A stretch of DNA of 64,000 nucleotides from Oscillospiraceae bacterium (GCA_017468365.1 JAFUIS010000021.1:51715-115714); one strand, 5' to 3'; positions 16,434-24,194 are shown, counted from the first letter of the stretch. A program made the numbers and translations. The notes: generated by a model from the letters alone, not told the origin.

Positions 16434-17708
16434 TCACATTTTGGGTTTGTTGTGCCGACGGGCGCTGGTGCGGCCTTCGGGTTTGATTTCGCCTACAGCC
16501 AGCAGCGCGCACTTGGTCAGCGCAGGTCCGATCAGCTCATAGACCAGAACCGCAAACAGCACCACATTTCTGGCAAGGGCGCCGTCACTCAGTGTGGCAG
16601 CAGTCAATGCCATACCCAGCGCAACACCTGCCTGGGGCAGTAAGGTGATGCCCAAGTTGTCGGTGATGGGTTTGCTCTGCTTCGTCAGCTTGCAACTGAT
16701 GGCAGCACCGGAACACTTACCGGCAGACCGGGACAGAATATAAATGATGCCAACAAGGATGGTCACCGGATGAGACAGCACCTCCAGATCCAGTTCCGCG
16801 CCGGAAATCACGAAGAACAGAATATTCAGAGGCATTACCCAGTTGTCCACACGCTCCATCAGTTCCTCGGATGTGGAGCAGATGTTGCAGAAAATGGTAC
16901 CGGTCATCATGCACACCAGCAGCAAAGAAAAGCCGCAGTGGACACCGGCAATTTCGAAGCTAACACTGGACAAGCCTACCGTTAGCAGAACAAATGCCAC
17001 AGAAATGGTCATTCGCTTACTTCTGGAGTGGAAAAACTGCTCCAACCAATTTAAGAGCCAGCCCATCAGACTGCCCAGTCCCAGGGACAGGACGATCTCC
17101 AAAATGGGCTCCACTACCACTGCCAGAACGCTGACATGACCATTTGACAGTGCAGTGGCAATGCCAAAGGAAACGCTGAATAGTACCAGACCTACAGCAT
17201 CGTCAATGGCAACTACCAGCATCAGAAGCCGGGTCAGGGGGCCATCCGCCTTGTACTGGCGAACCACCATCAGTGTCGCAGCAGGTGCTGTTGCAGATGC
17301 AATGGCACCCAGAGTAATGGCGCAAGGAATGGAGATTATTGTCGGGAAGCAGCAATGCAGTCCGATCAAAATGATGTCTACCACAATTGTGGTGATGACC
17401 GCCTGCAAAATACCGATGGTGATGGCACTGCTGCCCATGGATCGCAGCTGGGACAGGCGGAACTCATTGCCAATGGTAAAGGCTATGAAGCCCAGGGCGG
17501 TTTCGGTCACAATGCCCATCAGTTCCACCTGCTCCAGGGTCTGGAAACCTAGGCCGGGAACATTCAGCCGCCCCAGGCCAAAGGGTCCCAGCAAAAGACC
17601 CGCAACCAGATAGGCGGTGACCGCAGGCAGGTTCAGAAGCTTTGTCAGTCTGGACAACATCAGTCCGCCAATCAGCGCAGATGCCAGACAGATCAAATAG
17701 ATTTCCAT
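16434..17708 (-). CDS. Cation:proton antiporter (CPA/NhaP-KefB-like), probably acquired
   Basis: 424 residues, about 12 membrane helices from residue 1 on. The opening ALIGGLMLSRLTKLLNLPAVTAYLVAGLLLGP is the standard start of Na+/H+ exchanger domains; MVVAIDDAVGLVLFS (near 165-180) contains the DD pair of the ion site. There is no RCK/TrkA-N domain at the C-terminus, which ends in a short basic tail. It probably exchanges Na+ or K+ for H+. Codon style is unlike its neighbours (many CTG and GTC, few CTT), and it lies between an integrase tail and a kinase tail, so it is likely a horizontal acquisition. AGAAGG 9 nt before the ATG. Confidence 0.85.
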   Translation of the reverse strand: MEIYLICLASALIGGLMLSRLTKLLNLPAVTAYLVAGLLLGPFGLGRLNVPGLGFQTLEQVELMGIVTETALGFIAFTIGNEFRLSQLRSMGSSAITIGILQAVITTIVVDIILIGLHCCFPTIISIPCAITLGAIASATAPAATLMVVRQYKADGPLTRLLMLVVAIDDAVGLVLFSVSFGIATALSNGHVSVLAVVVEPILEIVLSLGLGSLMGWLLNWLEQFFHSRSKRMTISVAFVLLTVGLSSVSFEIAGVHCGFSLLLVCMMTGTIFCNICSTSEELMERVDNWVMPLNILFFVISGAELDLEVLSHPVTILVGIIYILSRSAGKCSGAAISCKLTKQSKPITDNLGITLLPQAGVALGMALTAATLSDGALARNVVLFAVLVYELIGPALTKCALLAVGEIKPEGRTSARRHNKPKM

Positions 17709-17736
17709 GATAATATGCCTTCTTCAACTTTTAGAA

Positions 17737-17763
17737 TTGCTGTTGGAAACGATTCCACAGCAA
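17737..17763 (-). promoter_or_regulatory. Inverted repeat in the antiporter 5' region
   Basis: TTGCTGTTGGAA and TTCCACAGCAA form a hairpin or operator around ACGA, with one unpaired base, about 30 nt before the antiporter ATG. Could be an operator or mRNA hairpin; nothing more can be said. Confidence 0.45.
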
Positions 17764-17868
17764 ATCAAATCATACTCCTCTGAAATCAAAAGTTCAAGCC
17801 TAATACTCACCAAATAATTTCCTGAAACTGGGATTTGTTTCGTCGTTTTCTCTATTCCCTAAATGCCT

Positions 17869-18035
17869 GTTTTGTGCAATACGCTGAAAAACTCCCCTGC
17901 TGAATAAACAAGGGAGTTTTCAAAAACAATGGTTACGGTTGTTCCTTTGCCAGGTTTCTTTTCCGGACGGATTGCCGCCTTATGATGATCCGGCCCCAAT
18001 ACACTTCCGGCAATACCATGTGCCCCACAAAACCA
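17869..18035 (-). pseudogene. Histidine kinase ATPase domain, degraded C-terminal remnant
   Basis: An open frame without a start on the minus strand (stops at 18036-18038 and 17869-17871) reads GAHGIAGSVLG..HHKAAIRP..KPGKGTTVTIVFEN. It resembles the G2 box region of sensor kinases (GLGLA.VLGI.R.HHGAIR..SEPGKGTTVTI.F) with lost glycines. No intact kinase is nearby. It is most likely debris from an earlier insertion. The terminator-like inverted repeat ACTCCC / GGGAGT lies at its end (about 17889-17916). Confidence 0.4.
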
Positions 18036-18097
18036 TTATAATAAAAAAGTTGGAATAACACCCCATTTAATGTGCTACTCCAACATAAAAAAGAAAT

Positions 18098-18134
18098 ACC
18101 AGACTTGAAATTGTATCATGTCTGGTACCTTTTC
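18098..18134 (-). terminator. Terminator hairpin adjoining a tRNA fragment
   Basis: CCAGACATGATACAA-type arm pairs with TTG...GTCTGG (18102-18128) and is followed on the minus strand by a T-rich run. It directly follows the truncated tRNA end at 18135-18154. Confidence 0.55.
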
Positions 18135-18154
18135 TGGTGCGGATGATGGGACTT
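18135..18154 (-). repeat. Truncated tRNA-Leu 3' end, 20 nt
   Basis: Identical over 20 nt to the 3' end (with CCA) of the tRNA-Leu at 18576, followed by unrelated sequence. The stretch 18155-18300 contains only a strong CCAAAAAATC/GATTTTTTGG hairpin; a protein-like frame on the minus strand here is just a read-through of the tRNA ends. Confidence 0.7.
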
Positions 18155-18335
18155 TCGTCGCAGCAAATTCCGCTTATCGGCGTTTTATCTTCGATAAAAC
18201 ACCGAAGCCGCTCCATTGCCGCTCCTCTTCCCCAAAAAATCTTTCGGATTTTTTGGGGACCCCTTATTTTGGGTGGCTTCAATTCAACATCATCATAAGA
18301 AAAAAGCCGCGGTTCAAAAGAACCACGGCTTTTTC

Positions 18336-18532
18336 TGGTGCGGATGATGGGACTTGATAAGCTTTTGCTTCGCAAAATCTTAATGCTTTGCTCGACACTC
18401 GGCAGTTTTTAATTTTGTGCCACAGAAAAGAAAAAAATCTCTGCCTCGTTTACACTCGCAAACCTCTCCGGCTAAAAACGATTCACAGAATCGTTTTCTT
18501 AACGCCGTCGTCCGGTTTGGTTCAAGTCCCAT
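18336..18532 (-). repeat. tRNA-Leu 3'-end/terminator repeat, copy B
   Basis: Starts with 22 nt identical to the tRNA-Leu 3' end (18336-18357). It shares the rest with copy A (9541-9640) except for a 57-nt insertion flanked by ACACTCG direct repeats (18395-18401 and 18452-18458). A terminator hairpin (AAGCCGCGGTTC / GAACCACGGCTT, 18303-18331) precedes it. It ends in GGTTCAAGTCCCAT, a piece of the same tRNA T-arm in the opposite orientation, so the unit is bounded by 11-nt inverted repeats. Confidence 0.75.
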
Positions 18533-18536
18533 TTAC

Positions 18537-18575
18537 AAAAAAAGAAGAGCAACGGCAATGCCGTCGCTCTTCTTT
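18537..18575 (-). terminator. tRNA-Leu terminator
   Basis: AAGAAGAGCGACGGC / GCCGTTGCTCTTCTT hairpin directly after the CCA end, followed by seven T on the minus strand. Confidence 0.9.
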
Positions 18576-18662
18576 TGGTGCGGATGATGGGACTTGAACC
18601 CACAAGGTGTTGCCACCACTGGAACCTGAATCCAGCGCGTCTGCCGATTCCGCCACATCCGC
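18576..18662 (-). tRNA. tRNA-Leu (anticodon CAG)
   Basis: 87 nt. Acceptor GCGGATG pairs with CATCCGC; the anticodon arm CTGGA-TTCAGGT-TCCAG gives CAG; a long variable arm (GTGGCAACACC) fits the Leu class; T-arm GTGGG-TTCAAGT-CCCAT; CCA is encoded. Reads codon CTG, which the core genes here use little but the imported genes use often. It is the parent of the truncated copies at 18336, 18135 and 9519. Confidence 0.95.
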
Positions 18663-18781
18663 AATTAGCATTAGATATTTTAACATTATAAATATTTAGT
18701 GTCAAGCAAAAATAAAAATTGCGCTGATAATTTAAAAAAATCGGCAGATAATAATTTCAAAAACACGAAAGGACTGAAAAA

Positions 18782-20374
18782 ATGAAGATAAAACAGCTTT
18801 TTGCTCTTGTTCTTGCGGCGGCAATGATGCTTTCCCTTTCCGCCTGCAGAAACCGAAATGACGAGGAAGAAAACCTTCCCCCCGAAGTTACGGAAAACGA
18901 CGAACTTGTTATCTACCATAATTCAAAAGACCTTGCCCCCGGGCTCATTTCTCTGACCGAGGAATATTCAAGAGCCAGCGGAAAAAAAGTTTCGGCAAAG
19001 CTTTATTCCGCGGATTTTTCCGATGATATCAAAAGCGGAAAAGCCGCCCTTTACGTCGTGGATACCAAAAGCGACCTTGAGGATTGGCACAGCGGCGGAT
19101 TTTTTGCCGACCTTATGAACGACAGCGGCTTTTCAAACGTCATCACCAAAATTCCGGCGGGTCTTCAGCTCAACAACACCGGCCTCGGAAGCTACGGCAT
19201 CCCCCTGATGCTCGAAGGTTACGGCTATATTTTCGACCGGAGCATGCTCGAATCCCTTTTTGAGGGTGAAACCGCAAAAAACCTTGTGAACGACCTCAAA
19301 ACCTGTTCCTATTCCGAATTTGAAAGTTTCGTAACCGCGGTCGAAACCTATATTTCCGCACCCTCCGCGGCAAAAATCACCGTGAACGGCAACGACTATA
19401 CTTTCAGGGCGGAAAAATCCGAAAAGGCAAAGACACTCACCGGCGTTTTCTCTATGAACTATGAAAGCGCCGAAGCGGCAAAAGCCCTTTTGAGCACCGC
19501 CCTTGCCTCAAAATTTGCAGGCCGCTACGAGGTCATGAACGCAAACGAAGAAACTGTTTCTTCCCTTGAAAAAACCGTTTCCGCCTATATCGAGGTCCTT
19601 GACCTTCACACAAGAAGCATAGCCGGAGTGGAAAACGGAATTTCCAAAGGCGAGGAATTTTCCGGCGGTGACTATAACTATTCCACCGCCATCGACCTTT
19701 TCGCAAAGGGAAACGCCCTTTTCTATCCCGGAAGTACTTCCGACGCAGCGGATTTTGAAAAATCCCGGAGCGGGATAGGTGCGGCTCTTGATATCCTTCC
19801 CATGAAGCTTCCCCTTTCCGATGAGGATATTACCGCAGCAGGCATGACCAAAGAAAAACTCGACCGCTCCATCGTCATCGGAAGCCGCTATTACCTTGCG
19901 GTGAACCCCAAAGCGGAAGAAAACCTTTCTGCCGCCGCAAAGGAATTCATCAGCTGGCTTTATGAGGACGAAGCGGGAAAAACCGCATATTCAGGCGCTT
20001 TCGGTGCAATTCCCCACAGCTTTGAGTATTTTGCTGAAAGCGCACCCCAAAGTTCCTCACCCGAAACCGAAAGCGGAGCACCTGAAACCGAAAATCCCGG
20101 CAAGAGTTCCGAAGAGCCTTCCTTCGTTCCCAGCCACAGGGTCGAAAGTTCTCTCCTCACCTCCGTCGGTCAGTACTACGCCGCAGGCAACTGGATTCCG
20201 GACGTGACCACCGCCATGCCCAAAGACTGGAACGATTCCGTTCTTTTTGAAGGTCTTTCCGACTTTTTCAAAATGGAAAACTGGACCGATGAGGACCGCA
20301 AAGGCTTTTCCGAAACCCTTCTCGGCGGCTGGAAAGACCGTCTTGAAAACAAAACCGAACAAAACGTGGGATAA
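18782..20374 (+). CDS. Extracellular solute-binding lipoprotein
   Basis: 530 residues. Lipoprotein signal with lipobox LSAC (Cys about 22), then a family-1-like periplasmic-binding fold: DELVIYHNSKDLAPGLISL opening, YGIPLMLEGYGYIFDRSML, the VINPKA-like AVNPKAEENLSAAAKEFISWLYEDEAG block and GAIPHSF. These match sugar or oligosaccharide ABC binding proteins. A Ser/Glu/Pro-rich loop (about residues 420-445) interrupts the C-terminal lobe. No permease or ATPase gene is adjacent, so it is an orphan binding protein or pairs with a distant importer. AAAGG lies 9 nt before the ATG. Confidence 0.75.
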   Translation: MKIKQLFALVLAAAMMLSLSACRNRNDEEENLPPEVTENDELVIYHNSKDLAPGLISLTEEYSRASGKKVSAKLYSADFSDDIKSGKAALYVVDTKSDLEDWHSGGFFADLMNDSGFSNVITKIPAGLQLNNTGLGSYGIPLMLEGYGYIFDRSMLESLFEGETAKNLVNDLKTCSYSEFESFVTAVETYISAPSAAKITVNGNDYTFRAEKSEKAKTLTGVFSMNYESAEAAKALLSTALASKFAGRYEVMNANEETVSSLEKTVSAYIEVLDLHTRSIAGVENGISKGEEFSGGDYNYSTAIDLFAKGNALFYPGSTSDAADFEKSRSGIGAALDILPMKLPLSDEDITAAGMTKEKLDRSIVIGSRYYLAVNPKAEENLSAAAKEFISWLYEDEAGKTAYSGAFGAIPHSFEYFAESAPQSSSPETESGAPETENPGKSSEEPSFVPSHRVESSLLTSVGQYYAAGNWIPDVTTAMPKDWNDSVLFEGLSDFFKMENWTDEDRKGFSETLLGGWKDRLENKTEQNVG

Positions 20375-20392
20375 AATTTTCACTAAAATGGG

Positions 20393-20425
20393 AAGCGTCA
20401 TCGCAAAGCGATGACGGAGGGATTC
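20393..20425. repeat. REP-like palindrome
   Basis: Perfect GTCATCGC / GCGATGAC arms (20397-20404 and 20408-20415) around AAA, followed by GGAGGGATTCGCAC and no T-run, so not a standard terminator. It lies between a binding-protein gene and the lexA terminator and may be one copy of a dispersed palindrome. Confidence 0.45.
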
Positions 20426-20476
20426 GCACACCCCGCACCTCAATGGAAAATGTTTTGGCCGGACGCATTGACCCAA

Positions 20477-20511
20477 AACAACAAAGGCACCGCAAAGCGG
20501 TGCCTTTGTTT
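20477..20511. terminator. Terminator between converging genes
   Basis: AAAGGCACCGC / GCGGTGCCTTT hairpin flanked by A- and T-runs, downstream of both the binding-protein gene and lexA. Confidence 0.85.
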
Positions 20512-20527
20512 TGTTTTTGTGAACGTA

Positions 20528-21103
20528 TCAGTCGTAGCTTCTTACGACGGAGATTACTTTTCCGAGAACGTCGACGGAATCGACGATGATGGGTTCATAA
20601 TCGTCGTTTTCCGGCTGAAGACGGAAGTGGTCTTCCTCTTTATAAAAACGTTTTACGGTGGCGGAATCTTCAACAAGGGCGACGATGATTTCGCCGTTTC
20701 TTGCTTCAGGGGTGCGGCGGACGATAACGATATCGCCGTCAAGGATTCCGCATTTTATCATGGAATTTCCGTGAACGTGAAGGGCAAAAAGGTCCGCGGT
20801 GTTTCCGGGATAGGGAACGTATTCGGTGACCTCTTCTTCCGCAAGGATGGGGGAACCGGCGGCAACGTGACCGAGAACGGGAATGGTTCCGGGGGGAGTT
20901 GCGTTTTTAAGGGTGATGGCGCGGTTCTGGTTTTCGCCCATGGAGATTCTTCCCTCCGCCTCAAGTTCTTTGAGGTAACGGTGAACGGTGGAGGTGGACT
21001 TGATATCAAGTTCCGCACAAATTTCGCGCACCGTGGGAGGATAGCCGTGATCGTTAATAAAATCGGTCATATATTCAAAGATTGCTTCGGCTTTGCTGCC
21101 CAT
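20528..21103 (-). CDS. lexA: SOS repressor LexA
   Basis: 191 residues. N-terminal winged helix (YPPTVREICAELDIKSTSTVHRYLKELEAEGRI), self-cleavage site Ala-Gly in VAAGSPILAEE (about 82), and the peptidase dyad: Ser in HGNSMIKCGI (about 119) and Lys in EDSATVKRFYKEE (about 156). Represses DNA-damage genes and is cleaved on RecA filaments. Two LexA-type sites lie directly upstream, indicating autoregulation. Ends at a shared terminator. Confidence 0.95.
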   Translation of the reverse strand: MGSKAEAIFEYMTDFINDHGYPPTVREICAELDIKSTSTVHRYLKELEAEGRISMGENQNRAITLKNATPPGTIPVLGHVAAGSPILAEEEVTEYVPYPGNTADLFALHVHGNSMIKCGILDGDIVIVRRTPEARNGEIIVALVEDSATVKRFYKEEDHFRLQPENDDYEPIIVDSVDVLGKVISVVRSYD

Positions 21104-21156
21104 AAGATCTTCGTCTCATTTTTTAAGATAAGATATGATCTGCCGGGTACATTATA

Positions 21157-21190
21157 GCACATATGTTCGCGTTTGTAAACATATGTTCGC
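21157..21190. promoter_or_regulatory. lexA: Two LexA operator sites upstream of lexA
   Basis: CACATATGTTCG (21158-21169) and AACATATGTTCG (21178-21189) match the Firmicutes LexA box CGAACATATGTTCG in the right half and centre, 20 nt apart (two helical turns). They sit about 55-85 nt before the lexA ATG, next to a TATAGC/ATTATA element. A weaker GTTC-containing stretch continues to about 21255. Confidence 0.8.
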
Positions 21191-21297
21191 TAAAAATTTT
21201 TTCGTGTTCACAATAATATTTTCAAAAATCTTATGTTTTTTCACATGTTGTTCACTTTTCCTTAACAAATAAAAAAATCCGGGGTGTATAATATAGA

Positions 21298-21405
21298 TGT
21301 AGTCAGAAAGAGCCGCAAACTTTTTGATCTACACCCTCCTCAAAACTCAAACTAATTGACTTAAAGAAGAAAAACACCGGGTTTGACCACCCCGGTGTTT
21401 TTTCT
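21298..21405 (+). ncRNA. Candidate small RNA with an anti-Shine-Dalgarno motif
   Basis: A TATAAT at 21287-21292 (with TTAACA at 21262-21267, spacer 19) is followed by about 75 nt without a credible ORF, then a strong terminator (AACACCGGG 21373-21381 / CCCGGTGTT 21391-21399, T6). The middle holds an unpaired-looking CCCTCCTCAAAACTCAAACTAA, complementary to ribosome binding sites. The terminator also serves the minus-strand gene ending at 21411, so it does not by itself prove a transcript. Confidence 0.4.
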
Positions 21406-21410
21406 GTTTA

Positions 21411-22025
21411 TCAGCTTAATTTAAAGAAGATAGAAAAATTATATCCCACTTTTTCGATATAATCCTCGAGGGTCATGATGACCGGTTTTCCGATTCCGAA
21501 AAGACGCGAAAGCCTTCCGCCCACGTTATAAAAACGATAAAGGATCTTTCCGTTTTCGTCGGTTCCGCTTTGGGTAAAAGCAACGTAATGGGCAACTCTC
21601 GGCTTTTTGTAATACATGACTATGGCTTCTTTTGCGCCGTTTTTAAGGATATCGTCGGGAGAAAGAGAAACCTCGACTTTTTCGCCCCGTTTTTCCATAA
21701 AGCGCTTCATAAAAAAGGCGTTCGTTCCAAAAACCCCGCGAAGAACACAGCCTTTTTCCATTTCGGAAGCAAGGCGCGGAATTCCGATTATTCGTCCTCT
21801 CGAAAAAAGAATGTTCCAATAGGCGATACAGCCGCATCCGCAGTATGCAAAATCCCTTGCGGAATATTTTATGCAGCCAAGGCGATTCTGGTCTTCAATA
21901 AAACCGTCCGGTGAAAAGCCGTTTTCAACGGTCCTTTCAAGGGCCTTCATCACCCGGCGGTTGTGTTTAAGGTTTTCTTCCTTCGAGTAGGAAAGGTTGC
22001 CGAAATCAAAACCGAAAATTTTCAT
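21411..22025 (-). CDS. Uncharacterised protein with a papain-like Cys/His pattern
   Basis: 204 residues, no signal peptide. A Cys cluster lies near 66-73 (DFAYCGCGCIAYWN), in the setting where C39/papain-like proteins have their catalytic Cys at the start of a helix. An HYVAF motif near 150 fits the following His on a strand, and an Asn occurs in YNVGG. This suggests a cysteine-peptidase or transglutaminase-like fold, but I do not recognise a named family. The start overlaps the stop of the upstream acetyltransferase gene (TGATG), so the two are co-translated. Confidence 0.6.
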   Translation of the reverse strand: MKIFGFDFGNLSYSKEENLKHNRRVMKALERTVENGFSPDGFIEDQNRLGCIKYSARDFAYCGCGCIAYWNILFSRGRIIGIPRLASEMEKGCVLRGVFGTNAFFMKRFMEKRGEKVEVSLSPDDILKNGAKEAIVMYYKKPRVAHYVAFTQSGTDENGKILYRFYNVGGRLSRLFGIGKPVIMTLEDYIEKVGYNFSIFFKLS

Positions 22026-22537
22026 CAGAGATAAAGGTTCATAAAATCGGCGTCGACGTCTTCGCCGTTTATCTTGAAGAATTTTTTATAGGTTCCGATT
22101 TTTTCAAAACCGAATTTTTTATAAAGACCGATGGCGCGCTCGTTGTCGGAACGCACCTGAAGCTCAAGAACTTCGGTACCGGATTTTTTGCAGAAATCCA
22201 CAAGAAGGTTCATAAGTTCGGTGCCGATACCCTTGCCCCAATAATCCTTGCGCACGGTTATGGCAAGTTCTTTTCTGTGGGCAAAGCGAATTCTTCCGGA
22301 AACGGAGGAAACCGCTCCGCTGCCCACAAGTTCGCCCTCGTCAAAGACAAGTATCATCGCGCCTTCGGGGTTGCCGGCGAATTTTCTGATGTAATCCGCG
22401 GTCTGGGAAATGGTAAAGGGAAGTCCCTCTGCGCCGAAGGTAAGGTTGTCGCTTTCGGTGCCTACCCTTTTGCAGTATTCAAGAAATTTTCCCGCGTCGG
22501 AAGGTTCCGCTTCGCGGTAGATGATGTTCATGGGCAT
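22025..22537 (-). CDS. GNAT-family N-acetyltransferase
   Basis: 170 residues. GNAT motifs: strand ELVGSGAVSS, acetyl-CoA loop VRKDYWGKGIGTELMNLLVDF (R/QxxGxG/A), and LQVRSDNERAIGLYKKFGFEKIGTYKKFF as the C-terminal motif B. The ending resembles ribosomal-protein or small-molecule acetyltransferases of the RimI/YhhY type; acceptor unknown. GGAGGTGA before the ATG. First gene of a two-gene unit with the Cys/His protein. Confidence 0.85.
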   Translation of the reverse strand: MPMNIIYREAEPSDAGKFLEYCKRVGTESDNLTFGAEGLPFTISQTADYIRKFAGNPEGAMILVFDEGELVGSGAVSSVSGRIRFAHRKELAITVRKDYWGKGIGTELMNLLVDFCKKSGTEVLELQVRSDNERAIGLYKKFGFEKIGTYKKFFKINGEDVDADFMNLYL

Positions 22538-22562
22538 TTATGTCACCTCCGTGGAGTAAAAA

Positions 22563-22895
22563 TCAGTTTTGGCAGCCGCCGCAATCGCCGCAGCCGTCAC
22601 ATTCGCCGCCGCAGTCACCGCAGTTTCCGCAATCGCCGCAATCACCGCAGCCGTGGTTTTTTGAACCAAGCTCGCCGAGAAAACCTTCGCATTTTCCTCC
22701 TGCAAGGACCTCTTTGGTTTTTTCGGCATATTTGAGGCAGGAAGAAGTGTCGCCTCTTTTTTTATAAGCGCAGTGGTGACAAACAAGGTCGCGGTTCGAA
22801 ATTTCTTTTCCGCCTTCACCCGTCACCGTAATGCGGTCGGGAATAAAGTTATGTCCCTTTCCGCCGTTTTTGCATCGGCAGTTTTTCTTTTCCAA
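22563..22895 (-). CDS. Small Cys-rich, probably metal-binding protein
   Basis: 110 residues, TTG start with GGAGG upstream. N-terminal part carries CRC (6-8), HNFIPDRITVTGEGG, then LVCHHCAYKK and SCLKYAE, a pattern of paired Cys suited to a zinc site. The last 28 residues are a CGDC/CGNC/CGGC repeat with nine Cys alternating with Gly and Asp. Cytoplasmic by lack of a signal. The tail could bind several metal ions, by composition only. No family recognised. Confidence 0.7.
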   Translation of the reverse strand: MEKKNCRCKNGGKGHNFIPDRITVTGEGGKEISNRDLVCHHCAYKKRGDTSSCLKYAEKTKEVLAGGKCEGFLGELGSKNHGCGDCGDCGNCGDCGGECDGCGDCGGCQN

Positions 22896-23030
22896 AAAAG
22901 GCGCCTCCTTTCATTTTGTACTGATTAGATTATAACATCAACAAAGGCTTATGGCAACTGAAAAATGCATCTCAATTCCCTCACAGTACGCTGAAAAAGC
23001 CCGCAAAAAGCCCATAAAGTGGGGACAAAT

Positions 23031-23059
23031 TTGACAATTATCCCCTTTTTGAATATAAT
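23031..23059 (+). promoter_or_regulatory. Consensus sigma-A promoter
   Basis: TTGACA (23031-23036), 17-nt spacer, TATAAT (23054-23059), about 15 nt before the AAAGGAGGGG of the cell-wall protein gene. Confidence 0.85.
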
Positions 23060-23086
23060 AGGTTTTACTTGTAAAGGAGGGGCTTT

Positions 23087-24175
23087 ATGCTGATGAACTT
23101 AAAAAAAGCAGAAAGCCTTGTATCCAAAATAAAACCCCGCCACCTTTTGGCAATGTTCTTTTTGCTTTTGGCGGCGTTTATAATGCTTTGGTCCGCTTCA
23201 AGAATAAAGGAAGTCACCGTTGATATCGACGGCGACGTTCAAAAAATCGTCACCGCCGTTGCCGACCCTTACCGCGTTCTTGAAAAGCTCGAAATCGAAC
23301 TTTCGCCCGAAGACCGCATAACAATCGAAGGCTTCGGAAAAGGCGGCTTTTTCGGCGAACTGGGACAGAACAAAGCAAGCATAAGGATACAAAGCGCCGT
23401 AAATATCGAAATCGCGGCAGATTCCCTTCGCTATCACGTTACAGTTGCGGAAGGCGATACCGTCGGCGATGCTCTTGATATTTCCGGTCTTGAAATGCGC
23501 GAACACGACTTTCTGAATGCAGAAAAAACCGAAAAGCTCGAAGAGGGCGACAATATAAAGCTTACCCGCGTTGATTATATCATCACCACCGAGGAAGAAA
23601 CCGTCCAGCGTGAAAAAACCGTCCGCGGAACTTCTCTTTTGAAAAGCAATAAGGAAGTTCTCATCTCCTACGGAAAAAACGGCACCAAGCTTAAAACCTA
23701 TGAACAAAAGGTAGTGGACGGAGTTCCGGGCGAAAAGGTCCTCGTTTCCGAAGAGATAACGAAACACGCCACCAATGATATCTATCTTATCGGCGACGGA
23801 AGCCCCATTTCCCCTTTGGATTACGGCTTTGAAATAGTCAACGGAATTCCCACCACCTATGAAAAAGTCCACACCAACGTCCGCGCCACCGGTTATTATG
23901 CTCCTTACGGAGCGGGTACCGCCACCGGAAGACTTGCCCAGATGGGCTACGTCGCCGTTGACCCCAAAATAGTCCCCTACGGAACAAAAATGTGGATAGT
24001 TGCCCACGGCAACACCGGTTTTGTCTATGGCTATGCTCTTGCGGCAGATACCGGCGGAGCAATGCTTTCGGGCAAAAACTTCGTGGACCTTTACTACGAT
24101 ACTTATTATGAATGCGTTCTCAACGGACTTCGCTACGTTGACGTATATATCCTTGAAACCCCTAAAAAAGATTGA
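23087..24175 (+). CDS. Cell-wall protein with DUF348, G5 and 3D domains (YabE/RpfB-like)
   Basis: 362 residues. One N-terminal membrane anchor (about 20-38), then DUF348 ubiquitin-like repeats (strands TVDIDGDVQKIVTAV; HVTVAEGDTVGDALDISG), a G5 domain (about 175-250, EEETVQREKTVRGTSLLKSN...KVVDGVPGEKV), and a C-terminal 3D domain with the three conserved Asp (ATGYYAPYGAGTATG.., AVDPKIVPYGTKMWI, AADTGGA..., FVDLY). 3D domains are lytic transglycosylase-like catalytic folds, so this is a predicted peptidoglycan hydrolase acting outside the membrane. Strong promoter upstream. Confidence 0.85.
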   Translation: MLMNLKKAESLVSKIKPRHLLAMFFLLLAAFIMLWSASRIKEVTVDIDGDVQKIVTAVADPYRVLEKLEIELSPEDRITIEGFGKGGFFGELGQNKASIRIQSAVNIEIAADSLRYHVTVAEGDTVGDALDISGLEMREHDFLNAEKTEKLEEGDNIKLTRVDYIITTEEETVQREKTVRGTSLLKSNKEVLISYGKNGTKLKTYEQKVVDGVPGEKVLVSEEITKHATNDIYLIGDGSPISPLDYGFEIVNGIPTTYEKVHTNVRATGYYAPYGAGTATGRLAQMGYVAVDPKIVPYGTKMWIVAHGNTGFVYGYALAADTGGAMLSGKNFVDLYYDTYYECVLNGLRYVDVYILETPKKD

Positions 24176-24194
24176 TTGTAAGAGGTGCTTAAAA

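Noticed and set aside
18067-18375. A 102-codon frame on the minus strand with SPIIRT twice
   Set aside because: The repeated peptide is simply the tRNA-Leu 3' end read as protein; no ribosome site; the frame crosses terminators.
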